From Gemmatimonadota bacterium (lineage in GTDB: Bacteria; Gemmatimonadota; Gemmatimonadetes; JACCXV01), in assembly GCA_013696835.1 (NCBI GenBank), contig JACCXV010000262.1, forward strand, positions 1-21,232: a DNA stretch of 21,232 bases, given 5' to 3'. The notes under the pieces were generated by a model, which worked only from the letters and a program-made list of their open reading frames with translations, had not been told where the DNA came from and searched no databases. A program made the position numbers and the translations under genes. Positions 8,398-17,000 of the stretch are shown in pieces (positions within the stretch are counted from its first letter, which is position 1; the number at the start of each line of letters is the position of its first letter).

Positions 8398-9662
8398 CGC
8401 ACCCCCGGGGCGGCCTTGCCCATCATGCGCACCAGGTCGTCCGGCTCGTTCGAGCGCCTGATCGCCTCCTCCTCGGAAACCTCGCGGCTGAGCACGTGCG
8501 CGTAGAGCGACTGGTTCATCGTCAGCATGCCGTGCTTCTGGCCGGCCTGCATGAGGCTGTAGATCTGGTGCACCTTGTCGTCGCGGATCAGCGAGCGGAT
8601 CGCGTTCGTGATCACGAGCACCTCCGCGGCCATGACCCGGCCGCTCCCGCGCTGGCGCGGGAGCAGGGTCTGCGTGACGATGCCCTCGAGCACGAAGGCG
8701 AGCTGCGCACGGATCTGCGGCTGCTGGCCCTGCGGGAAGACGTCGATGATGCGGGTGATCGTCTCCGCGGCCGAGTTCGTGTGCAGCGTGGCGAACACCA
8801 GGTGCCCCGTCTCGGCGATCGTCAGCGCCGCCTGGATGGTCTCGAGATCGCGCATCTCGCCGACCAGGATGATGTCGGGATCCTGTCGCAGCGCGTACTT
8901 CAGAGCGCTCGCGAAGGAGCGCGTGTCGGCCCCCACCTCACGCTGGTTCACCATGCAGCCCTGGTGACGGTGCACGAATTCGATGGGGTCCTCGACGGTC
9001 AGGATGTGGCCGCGGCGCTCCTTGTTGATCTTGTCGATCAGCGCGGCCAGCGTCGTCGTCTTCCCGCTGCCCGTGGGGCCCGTGACCAGCACGAGCCCGT
9101 TCGGTCGCTCGGCGAAGTTGCCAACCGAGCGCGGCAGCCCGAGGTCGTCGAAGCTCACGATCTTGAAGGGGATCTGGCGGATCGCGACCGCGATGCAGCC
9201 GCGCTGCTTGTACACGTTCGCCCGGAAACGGGCGAGGTTCTGGATGCCAAACGAGAAGTCGAGCTCGTCGTCGGTCTCGAAGCGCTTCTTCTGCTTTTCG
9301 GTGAGGATCGAATAGGCCAGCTGGAGCGTGTCCTTCGGCGTGAGGATCAGGGGGTTGTCGCTGTTCGTGAGCGAGCCGTCGATGCGCAGCTTCGAACGCT
9401 CGCCCGCGGTGATGTGCAAGTCTGACGCGCCCTTGCGGACGACCTCCTCCAAGAGATCGCGCAGGTTGAGCGGGGGGCGGTCGTCGCCGGCCACGGCCCC
9501 GGGGGAGAGCGGCGTCACCATGTGCTCGACGCCCATGGCACCGGCATCGGGCCCGGCGGGGCGTCCCGGCGGCGCCGGCCGGACTTCGGCGCGCCTCGGA
9601 TCGCCCTCCGCCTGAGGGTGAATCCGCTCGTGCATCGGATGCATGGGGGTCGTGCGCGTCAT
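8394..9662 (-). CDS. pilT: Type IV pilus retraction ATPase PilT
   Basis: Hexameric motor that depolymerises the pilus, 422 aa. The N-terminal PAS-like domain includes GASDLHITAG (78-87). Walker A is GPTGSGKT (195-202), the Asp box is LTVEDPIEF (221-229), Walker B is IILVGEMRD (264-272) and the His box is HLVFATLHTN (287-296). Near the C-terminus AIRSLIRDDK (354-363) corresponds to the PilT hallmark AIRNLIREGK, which separates it from PilB. The region before the conserved domain is about 60 residues longer than usual and Pro/His-rich. Internal starts at Met43 or Met48 are possible, but the ATG at 9662 has GAGGGG upstream and lies 13 bases after pilB. Confidence 0.95.
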   Translation of the reverse strand: MTRTTPMHPMHERIHPQAEGDPRRAEVRPAPPGRPAGPDAGAMGVEHMVTPLSPGAVAGDDRPPLNLRDLLEEVVRKGASDLHITAGERSKLRIDGSLTNSDNPLILTPKDTLQLAYSILTEKQKKRFETDDELDFSFGIQNLARFRANVYKQRGCIAVAIRQIPFKIVSFDDLGLPRSVGNFAERPNGLVLVTGPTGSGKTTTLAALIDKINKERRGHILTVEDPIEFVHRHQGCMVNQREVGADTRSFASALKYALRQDPDIILVGEMRDLETIQAALTIAETGHLVFATLHTNSAAETITRIIDVFPQGQQPQIRAQLAFVLEGIVTQTLLPRQRGSGRVMAAEVLVITNAIRSLIRDDKVHQIYSLMQAGQKHGMLTMNQSLYAHVLSREVSEEEAIRRSNEPDDLVRMMGKAAPGVR

Positions 9663-9675
9663 CAGCCCCTCGCTG

Positions 9676-11370
9676 TCAGTGGAAGGAAGTCTCGCGCAGG
9701 ACCTCCTCGAGCGAGGTCACGCCCCTCCGCATCTTCTCGATCCCGTCCCTGCGCAACGTGATCAGCCCCTCGGCGAGAGCCTGCTCCTTGATCTCGGCCG
9801 ACGAGGCGTCGTTCGTGACCATCTTCTTCAGCGTCGGGGAGAGGGGCATCACCTCGTAGAGGCCGACCCGCCCGCGGTAGCCTGTGTTGCGGCACTCCTC
9901 GCAGCCCCGGCCCAGAAAGAACGTGCTCTCCTCGATCTCGCGTTCGGAGAGTCCTGCCTCCTGCAGCAGGTTCCGCTGGTACTGGTGCGGCTCCTTGCAT
10001 CGCTGGCAGATGCGGCGCACGAGGCGCTGCGCCTGGATCAGGTTCGTGGCCGAGGCGACGAGGAACGGCTGCAGCCCCATGTCGATCAAGCGGTTGATCG
10101 TGCTGGGGGCGTCGTTGGTGTGGATCGTGGATAGCACGAGGTGGCCCGTGAGCGCCGCCTTGATGGCGATGGAGCCCGTCTCCGTGTCGCGGATCTCGCC
10201 CACCATCACGATGTTCGGATCCTGCCGCAAAAAAGCGCGCAGCGCCGCCGCGAAGGTGAGCCCGATCTCCTCCCGGATCGCCACCTGGTTGATGCCGCTC
10301 AGGTTGTATTCCACGGGGTCTTCGGCCGTCATGATGTTGACGCCTATCTGGTTGACCTTGCTGAGCGCCGAATAGAGTGTGGTCGTCTTCCCGCTCCCCG
10401 TCGGCCCCGTCACGAGCACGATGCCGTACGGCTGCGAGATGGCATGCATGAGGTGCTTCAGCGGCTCGGGGTCGAAGCCCAGCTTCTCGAGCTCGAACGT
10501 CAGGTTCCCCTTGTCTAGGATGCGCAGCACGATCTTCTCACCGAAGAGCGTGGGCAGCGTCGAGACGCGGAAGTCGATGACCCGGTTGGCGCCCATCTTC
10601 ATCTTGATGCGGCCGTCCTGAGGCACGCGGCGCTCGGCGATGTTGAGATCCGCCATGATCTTGACGCGCGACGTGAGTGCGGCCTTCATGCGCACGGGCG
10701 GCGACATCATCTCCTGGAGAACGCCGTCGATGCGGTAGCGGATGCGCATCGCATGCTCGTAGGGCTCGATGTGCACGTCCGAGGCGCCCCTGCTGACGGC
10801 GTCCGCCAGCAGGTTGTTGATGAACTTGACGACCGGCGCTTCCTCGACAGCCACCTGCAGCTGGGTGAGCCCGACCTCCTCCTCCTGCGTCTCCACCAGC
10901 TCCATCTCGAACTCTTCCATGCCGGCCATGAGCTCGTTCAGCGCGTCCTTCGTGTCGTAGCTCTTCTCGATGGCCGCGCTGATCGCGAACTCGGACGCCA
11001 CGACGGCTTCGACGTCGTAGCGCGTGAGGAACTTCAAGTCGTCGAGGGCGGAGAAGTTCGAGGGGTCGGCGATCGCGACGGTGAGCGTGCGGCCGCGCCG
11101 CACCAGCGGGATCACCGTGTATTTCTTGGCGATCTCGAGAGGGACGAGCTTGATCAGCTGCGGGTCGATCTTGAACGAGGCGAGATCGACCGCGGCGACG
11201 CCGTAGATCCGGCTCGCGTACTCCGTGAGCGCGCGCTCCGTGACCGCGCCCATCTCGATCAGCGCGTACATCGCACGGTGGCCGTTGCCCTTGGCGCGCT
11301 GCTCGGCCTCGGCGACCTGCTGCCGGGTCACGAGCTGGTCACGGATCAGGAGCTGGAGGAGATCGGGCAT
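9676..11370 (-). CDS. pilB: Type IV pilus assembly ATPase PilB
   Basis: Hexameric motor that drives pilus extension, GspE/PilB family, 564 aa. The N-terminal MshEN-type region (about 1-140) is followed by ASDVHIEPYEHAMRIRYRIDG. Walker A is GPTGSGKT (322-329), the Asp box TAEDPVEY (348-355), Walker B IVMVGEIRD (387-395) and the His box HLVLSTIHTND (410-420). A four-cysteine zinc motif (C455, C458, C490, C493) is typical of PilB/GspE and absent from PilT. The ATG at 11370 fits family N-termini (MPDLLQLLIRDQLV). A TTG at 11418 would add 16 residues of no family character. It lies between a ComEA gene and pilT in a tight co-directional run. Confidence 0.95.
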   Translation of the reverse strand: MPDLLQLLIRDQLVTRQQVAEAEQRAKGNGHRAMYALIEMGAVTERALTEYASRIYGVAAVDLASFKIDPQLIKLVPLEIAKKYTVIPLVRRGRTLTVAIADPSNFSALDDLKFLTRYDVEAVVASEFAISAAIEKSYDTKDALNELMAGMEEFEMELVETQEEEVGLTQLQVAVEEAPVVKFINNLLADAVSRGASDVHIEPYEHAMRIRYRIDGVLQEMMSPPVRMKAALTSRVKIMADLNIAERRVPQDGRIKMKMGANRVIDFRVSTLPTLFGEKIVLRILDKGNLTFELEKLGFDPEPLKHLMHAISQPYGIVLVTGPTGSGKTTTLYSALSKVNQIGVNIMTAEDPVEYNLSGINQVAIREEIGLTFAAALRAFLRQDPNIVMVGEIRDTETGSIAIKAALTGHLVLSTIHTNDAPSTINRLIDMGLQPFLVASATNLIQAQRLVRRICQRCKEPHQYQRNLLQEAGLSEREIEESTFFLGRGCEECRNTGYRGRVGLYEVMPLSPTLKKMVTNDASSAEIKEQALAEGLITLRRDGIEKMRRGVTSLEEVLRETSFH

Positions 11371-11432
11371 CGTGGACGGGGCGCGGGTTGACGAGTCGGG
11401 CGCTGTCGCATTGTGCAACAGGCGCTGGCGGT

Positions 11433-12092
11433 TTACTCGAAGCGGACCCTCGCGGAGAGCTTGGCCAGCAGGGCGGGACCGACACCGGGCACCGAGTCCA
11501 GGTCCGAGGAGGACCGGAAGCGTCCGATCTGCAGCCGGCGGGCGACGATACGCCGCGCCAGCACGGGCCCTACGCCGGGCAGCTCGAGCAGGTCGGTTTC
11601 CTTGGCGAGGTTCAGGTCCATCCCGTCGAGGGCAGTCCGCGCACGGCGCGCGGCCGGGGGACGGAATCTCAAGTGGGGCGCGAGCTTCGCCAGCCGCTTG
11701 GGTCCCAGGCCGCGCACGCGGCGAAGATCCTCCAATGCAATGAATGGGCCGTCCGATAATCGGACTCTCCCCCAGCGCAGCGCCGTCGCGGGGCCCACCC
11801 CGGGCAGCCGATCCAGCTCGGCCGGCGTCGCCAGGTTGGGGTCGAGCGGGGACGGCGGCGGGGTGCGCGCCAGCTCGAGGTGGCGGGCGAGGGCCAGACT
11901 CTTCGCGTGGAGCGCGGCGCGGGTGTCGTTGGCGGGCAGCAGGACGTGCTTGCGGCCGTCCGAACGGAAGCTCGCCGTCCAGGGGAGCGCGGAAGCGAGC
12001 GCACCTACGAGCGCCCAGCCGACGAGGAACGCCGCCAGGCCGCGCTCGGAGGGAGTGAGAAGCGAGAGGAGCCTACGGAGCCGCGCGGTCAC
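11433..12092 (-). CDS. ComEA-like helix-hairpin-helix DNA-binding protein with two HhH modules
   Basis: A 219-aa protein with an N-terminal membrane anchor (about 19-36) and two tandem ComEA-type modules. Module one (85-143) runs from DPNLATPAELDRLPGVGPAT to RVRGLGPKRL. Module two (159-217) runs from DLNLAKETDLLELPGVGPVL to SVPGVGPALL. Each contains two HhH hairpins (PGVGP / GLGP or PGVGP). ComEA binds incoming double-stranded DNA in the periplasm during natural transformation. Most family members I know have one such module after the membrane helix, so this looks like an internal duplication. The GTG start at 12092 has GGAG five bases upstream. pilB begins 62 bases after its stop, in keeping with a competence pilus. 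Confidence 0.88.
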   Translation of the reverse strand: MTARLRRLLSLLTPSERGLAAFLVGWALVGALASALPWTASFRSDGRKHVLLPANDTRAALHAKSLALARHLELARTPPPSPLDPNLATPAELDRLPGVGPATALRWGRVRLSDGPFIALEDLRRVRGLGPKRLAKLAPHLRFRPPAARRARTALDGMDLNLAKETDLLELPGVGPVLARRIVARRLQIGRFRSSSDLDSVPGVGPALLAKLSARVRFE

Positions 12093-12125
12093 GCGAGCTC
12101 CACGTGCAAGCCCGGGACCGGCGGG

Positions 12126-12909
12126 TCAGTTCTCTCGCCTTGCCTGCGCGGCCGCCCGTTGACGCAGGCGGACACGCGGCGCCTCGGGCACGACCGGCCG
12201 CAGCTTCCGCGAGCGCAGCTTGATGTTGAGGATCTCCACCAGGAGCGAGAAGCCCATCGCGAAGTAGATGAAGCCCTTCGGGATGTGAAGCTCGAGCCCG
12301 TCCGCAAGCAGCGCCACGCCGATCAGCACCAGAAAGCTGAGCGCCAGCATCTTGAGCGTCGGGTGGCGCTCGACGAATCCGGCAACGGACTCGGCGAAGA
12401 ACATCATGAACCCGATCGCCAGGACGACGGCGATAATCATGACGGCGATCTCGTCGACCATCCCCACCGCCGTGATGACCGAGTCGAGGGAGAAGACAAG
12501 GTCGAGCAGCAGGATCTGGACGATCACGCTCCGGAACGAGGGTGCGGACCTGCCGCCTCCTGCCGCGCTCGTCTCGCCCTCGAGATTCTCGTGGATCTCG
12601 TGGGTGCTCTTGACGAGCAGGAAGAGCCCGCCCGCGATCAGCACGAGGTCACGTCCGGAGATCTCGTTGCCGAGCACGCCGAACAGCGGCGCCGTCAGGC
12701 GGATGATGTATGACAGCGCGAACAGCAGAGCGATGCGCATGAGCATCGCGAGGCCCAGGCCCATGCGCCGAGCCCTGCGCTGCTGGCTCAGCGGTAGCTT
12801 GCCCGCCAGGATCGAGATGAAGACGACGTTGTCGACGCCCAGCACAATCTCCAGCGCGGTTAGGGAGGCAAAGCGCGATCCAGCACTCGGGCTGACCAAT
12901 CCAGTTCAT
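12126..12909 (-). CDS. TerC-family integral membrane protein, with an apparent N-terminal frameshift
   Basis: Polytopic TerC/Alx family protein, about 260 aa, with roughly seven hydrophobic segments. Family motifs are LTALEIVLGVDNVVFISILA in the first helix and LLLDLVFSLDSVITAVGM later, both with conserved membrane Asp/Glu. Family members move metal ions (Mn2+ export in Alx/TerC). The body is in a frame open only to a TTG at 12899. The family-typical start MNWIGQPECWIAL begins at an ATG at 12909 with GGGGAGG six bases upstream, in another frame. Removing one T from CTTTG (AAA at 12870-12872 on the plus strand) fuses them into WIALASLTALEIVLGVDN. So the true product almost surely begins at 12909, and the extra base is an assembly error or a real mutation. 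The C-terminal tail is basic. Confidence 0.88.
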
Positions 12910-12915
12910 TGTGAG

Positions 12916-12922
12916 CCTCCCC
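12916..12922 (-). promoter_or_regulatory. Strong ribosome binding site that fixes the terC start
   Basis: GGGGAGG on the minus strand sits six bases before the ATG at 12909. No equivalent precedes the TTG at 12899, so translation is expected to begin in the frame of MNWIGQPECW, which requires a frame change near 12870. Confidence 0.75.
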
Positions 12923-12945
12923 GGTCAGCCAAGAATTCTCGACGC

Positions 12946-14001
12946 CTACAAACGATTGTAGAGCACCTCCAGAAGGACGTCGCCGACGATGCGCAGCGTT
13001 TCGGCGCTCATCCGGTCCGGCCGGTCCGCAAGCGTGTGCCAGGCGGGATAGTCGAAGTCGATGATGTCGATCGTACGGATCCCCGCCTGGTTCAGGAACA
13101 GGTGGTCGTCGGTGATGTAGCCGAGCGCCTCGTCGGTGAAGATCTCTCCGTGCCCGAGGTCCGCCGCCGCCCGCCACACGCGCTCCACGATCTCGGGAGC
13201 GTACTCCCGCGAGTAGGCCTCCTGCTTGAACATCGGATCACGGTCCCCCACGAGGTCCAGCAGGATGCCCGCGATCGGGCGGTAGCGGGCGTGGGTCCGC
13301 GCGAACTCCCTGGCACCCAGGTACATGTCCTCGGCGCGCGAGCTCAGCGTCACCGGGTCGTGTCCGTAGTCCTCGCCATCCAGGAACAGGAGGTCCACGC
13401 CGTGACCGGACGGCAAGGGGTCGTTCCGCAGGACCTCGGCCAGCGTGAGCAGCACCGCGACGCCCGAGCCGCCGTCGTTGGCGCCGGGGATCGGCTCACG
13501 CCGCCGGGAGGAGTCGGGGTCTTCGTTGGCCACGGGCCGCGTGTCCCAGTGGGCGGCGAGGAGGATGCGCGAGGGCGACCGCGGATCGAAGGAGGCGAGC
13601 ACGTTGGCGAGCCGCAGCGTGTCGCCCTGTACCGTGACGTGCGTGAACTCGTGCACGGCGACGCTGTCGGCGAGTCCCCGCAGCCGCTCCGTCAGGAACG
13701 CCCGCATGGCCCGGTGCGCGTCGGTGTTCGGCACCCGGGGGCCGAACGCGACCTGCCTCTCCACGAGTGCGAACGCGGCGCCGCCATCGAAGACGGGCCG
13801 CTCCGCGGCGGATCCCGGTCGACCCCACCCCGAGACCAGCCCCAGGATCACGCCCGCGGTCAGCAGAAGCGCGCCGGCAGCGATCAGGATCCATGACAGG
13901 TCGGCCCGCCGTGGCTCGCGGCCCCTGGGAGGTCTCCGCCGCGGGGGGGCGTTCCGCACGCTCCTCGGACGCGCGGGGCGCCGGGCGGGAGGCCTGGGCA
14001 T
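12946..14001 (-). CDS. M28-family zinc enzyme, glutaminyl-peptide cyclotransferase-like
   Basis: A 351-aa membrane-anchored enzyme. It has a very basic, Pro/Arg-rich cytoplasmic N-terminus (1-34), one membrane helix (about 35-57) and then an M28 fold facing outwards. Visible sites are HWDTRP (His151), GANDGGSG (Asp176), LFLDGEDYG (Glu210-Asp211), LLDLVGD (Asp249), TDDH (Asp298/299) and YPAWHTLAD (Trp321-His322). This order, especially DDH...WHT, matches animal and bacterial glutaminyl cyclases, which turn N-terminal Gln into pyroglutamate, better than it matches ordinary aminopeptidases. The Asp211 in place of Glu as a zinc ligand is conservative. Its ATG shares one base with the sprA stop (TGATG), so the two are translationally coupled. 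An aminopeptidase role cannot be excluded. Confidence 0.85.
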   Translation of the reverse strand: MPRPPARRPARPRSVRNAPPRRRPPRGREPRRADLSWILIAAGALLLTAGVILGLVSGWGRPGSAAERPVFDGGAAFALVERQVAFGPRVPNTDAHRAMRAFLTERLRGLADSVAVHEFTHVTVQGDTLRLANVLASFDPRSPSRILLAAHWDTRPVANEDPDSSRRREPIPGANDGGSGVAVLLTLAEVLRNDPLPSGHGVDLLFLDGEDYGHDPVTLSSRAEDMYLGAREFARTHARYRPIAGILLDLVGDRDPMFKQEAYSREYAPEIVERVWRAAADLGHGEIFTDEALGYITDDHLFLNQAGIRTIDIIDFDYPAWHTLADRPDRMSAETLRIVGDVLLEVLYNRL

Positions 14002-17000
14002 CAGAAGGTGAGGTCCACGAAGAGCTCGAGGCTGTAGGTCGTCGTCTCCACGTCGCGCTTCTCGTCGTCCCGGAGAAGATACGAGAATGCGATCCCGGAG
14101 CTGAGCTGGCTCAGGTCGTAGGAGAGCGCCGGGCGGATCTCCAGGGTCGCGGTCTTGGCGTTGAACGCCCCCTGGGGGGGGCCCCCTGCACCGGGCGGGT
14201 TGTCGGGCGCGCCGGCGAGCGAAAAGCCGGCCTCGGGTCCGGGAGTGATCTGGCCTCCCGTAGCCCCCCGCGTCACGTCCTCGCGCAAGCGCCGCGCAAG
14301 CGTGAGGCTCGTGCGCAGCGGGCCCTTGATGCGGTCGCCCATCAGGAACGGCAGCGGCAGGTAGACGCGCGTCCCCGGCCTGAAGAGGTAGTTCAGCGTG
14401 AGCTCCATCTCCTCCGCGGACTCCTTGCGCAGGTTGTCGTCCACTCCGCCGCGGACCGCCGTCACGTCGTTGTCGCTGCTGGTCACTCGAAAGTTCGTGA
14501 TGAGTCCGCCCGCCCAGGTCGCCTGCACCCCCACCAGCGGTCCCCACCGCCGCCGGTCGTAGTGCGACAGCTCGAGCCCCTTGACTCGCGTGTCCCCGCG
14601 TTCCTTCTGGTAGTCCGACGTGAGATCCACCTGGCGGAGCAGGACCCCGAGGGTGCCCGGCAGCGCGCGCAGCGACCAGCGCGCGCTGACGTCCGGAAAC
14701 ACGAACTGCCGCTCGTCGTTGGCCCCGCCGAAGTAGATGCGCTGGTTGTCGCTGCGCAGGTATCCGCCCTGCAGCTGCAGGTTCGGCAGCGGAGAGAGAC
14801 CGGTCTGGACCGACAGGCGGTCAACCTCGCCGGTGTTCTGCGCCCCGTCGGGGAACTCCGCGTCTTCGGGGGACTGCAGGCCGAACGTGAATCGCAGGTC
14901 GGGGTCGCCGGCGACCTGCCGGAACGTCGAGGTCTCGCGCTTCGAGCTCTCGAAGCGAATCGGCTGCAGCAGGCTGCGCAGGTCGAATCCCCCGGCCGTG
15001 CGCGCCGGCTGGGACGCCACGCCGGGCGCGCCCGGGCGGGGCTCCGCGCCGGACGCGCGGTCCAGCAGCACCGGCAGGTTCAGCTCCACGGTCCAGCCCT
15101 TGGCCACCTGGTTGCTGAAGTCGAAGAGGTTCTGCAGCTGGGTGACGCGGCTCACCTCGCGCGTGTGGTTGAGTCCGTAGCTCGCGTTGTAGTTGTAGCG
15201 CGGGATGAACCAGTCGCTGACCGGCGGCGACCACTGCAGATCGAAGCGCTGCGTGCGCAGGGACTCGATCCCCGGGAGCGGCGAGCGGTCGAGCTCGATC
15301 CCGGCCGGCTCGGGGAAGTTCAGGTCACGGGTCGTCGAGAGCGTGTAGTTCGCCCGCAGCGAGTTCGTGGGCTGCAGGACGACTGTGACGTCACCGGTCG
15401 CGGTGCGAGTCGTGTCCCGCGTCTCGAGAGTCGCCAGGCCTTCCTCGTCCGCGAACACGTTGAAGAAGCCCTGCGTCTTGTCGATCTCGTTGATGCCGTT
15501 GAGCGTCGTCCCGCTGAGCGCCACCCGGGAGGGCACGGGGTTCAGGTCCAGGTTCACGAGGCTGCGGAAGGCTTTGCTCTCCTTGACGAATCCGGGGAGC
15601 GGCAGCCCCCCGAGCACCTCGAACGGAAGGCCGATCGGACGCCGGGCGAAATCGGTGTCGTAGCGCAGCGTCACGTCCCAGGCGTCGTTCTCGCGGTCCA
15701 CGTCCAGGGAGCCGTAGTCCTGGCTGCGCAGCGTGAAGCGCGCATTGAGCCGGTCCACGGTTGCGCGCAGGAGCCCGTTGCGCGAGTGCTGGCTGCGCCG
15801 CAGCGAGAGCGTCGTCACGCTCTGCACGCTGCTCACCTCCTGCCGGTCCCGCAGCGCGGGATCCTCGTTCAGATCGAGGTCGGAGCCGACGAGGAACAGC
15901 GGCCGATCGCGCGTCGAGAAGTGATCCACCGTGAGCGGCATCTCGATGCCGAGGCTGGCAGGCAGGAGCCGGTCCAGCTGGAACGTGGTACGCACGTCGA
16001 AGTCGCTGCGCCCGCGGTTGCTGACCTGTGCGGCCAGGTTGCGGAAGCGGGCAGCGCGGTTCTCGAGCTGCACGTCGACCGATCCCACGTCGGCCAGCCG
16101 GGTGGAGGCCGAGACGTACTGCGCGCCGCCGCCTTCGGTGACGGGCCCCGTGAGCCTCCACTCGTCGACCCAGAACGAGCCTTCCCGGATCTCCTGCCCC
16201 AGCTCGTTCTTCACCCCGATCGTGAGCTGGCTCACCTGGCTCAGGGTCGGCTGGGGCGAGCGGTCGTCCCGCAGGACGACCTCGTAGCGGCCGTCGCCGG
16301 AGGCGATGGTCCCTGTGGTCTCCCCGCTCTGGGCGAGGCGCTGCAGGAGCTGCGTCTTCAGGTCGGTGAACACGTCGAACTCGATGACGTGCTCCTCCCA
16401 TGCGTTCTCCAGGAGCGGCGCTCGGTAGCGGTAGACGTTGAGGGTGTCCGCTCCGAACTCGACGAAGAAGGTGGGCGATTGCCCCGGGCCGGAGATCACG
16501 TTGCCGCCCACGCCCCGCTGCAGCTGCCCGTTCGTGAAGATCTGCATGCGCGCGTAGTCGAGGTAGTCCTCGCGGTCGTTGAGCGGCTGGTAGATGCGCG
16601 CTTCGGCGCCGGGGGGGATGTCGCGGTACGCCAGCACGAGCGACTGCTCCTTTAGCGGCTGCACGCCGGCGCGGATCACCTCGTCGGCGCGCTCCCGCTC
16701 CGCCCGCACGCCCGGCGGCGGGAAGTAGTCGGAGTTCTCGAGCGTGTTCACCTGGCTGACCGTGACGCTGTCCGAGCGATCGCCGGCGAGTGGGACTCCG
16801 AGGGAGTCCGCGACCCCGCGCTCCAGGAACGTGGAGCCAACCACCTCCAGCTGCGCGAGCGCCACGTCGTCATCGAAGGGCGCGCCCGGCAGATCGGGCC
16901 CGAAGTCCAGGAACGTCAAACGGACCGCCTGCACGCGCCGCAGGTCGGGCGAGCCGACCACCTCGTCCGGCCGCTGGAGTGGCAGCCGGAACTGACGGAA

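Noticed and set aside
12899..12909. TTG at 12899 as the true start of terC
   Set aside because: No ribosome site precedes it, and it replaces the family-typical first helix. The ATG at 12909 has GGGGAGG at ideal spacing.
13767..16655. 962-codon open frame on the plus strand antisense to sprA
   Set aside because: It is a by-product of high GC at third codon positions. The translation is Arg/Ala/Glu/Val-rich with no domain, while the opposite strand encodes a coherent SprA protein.
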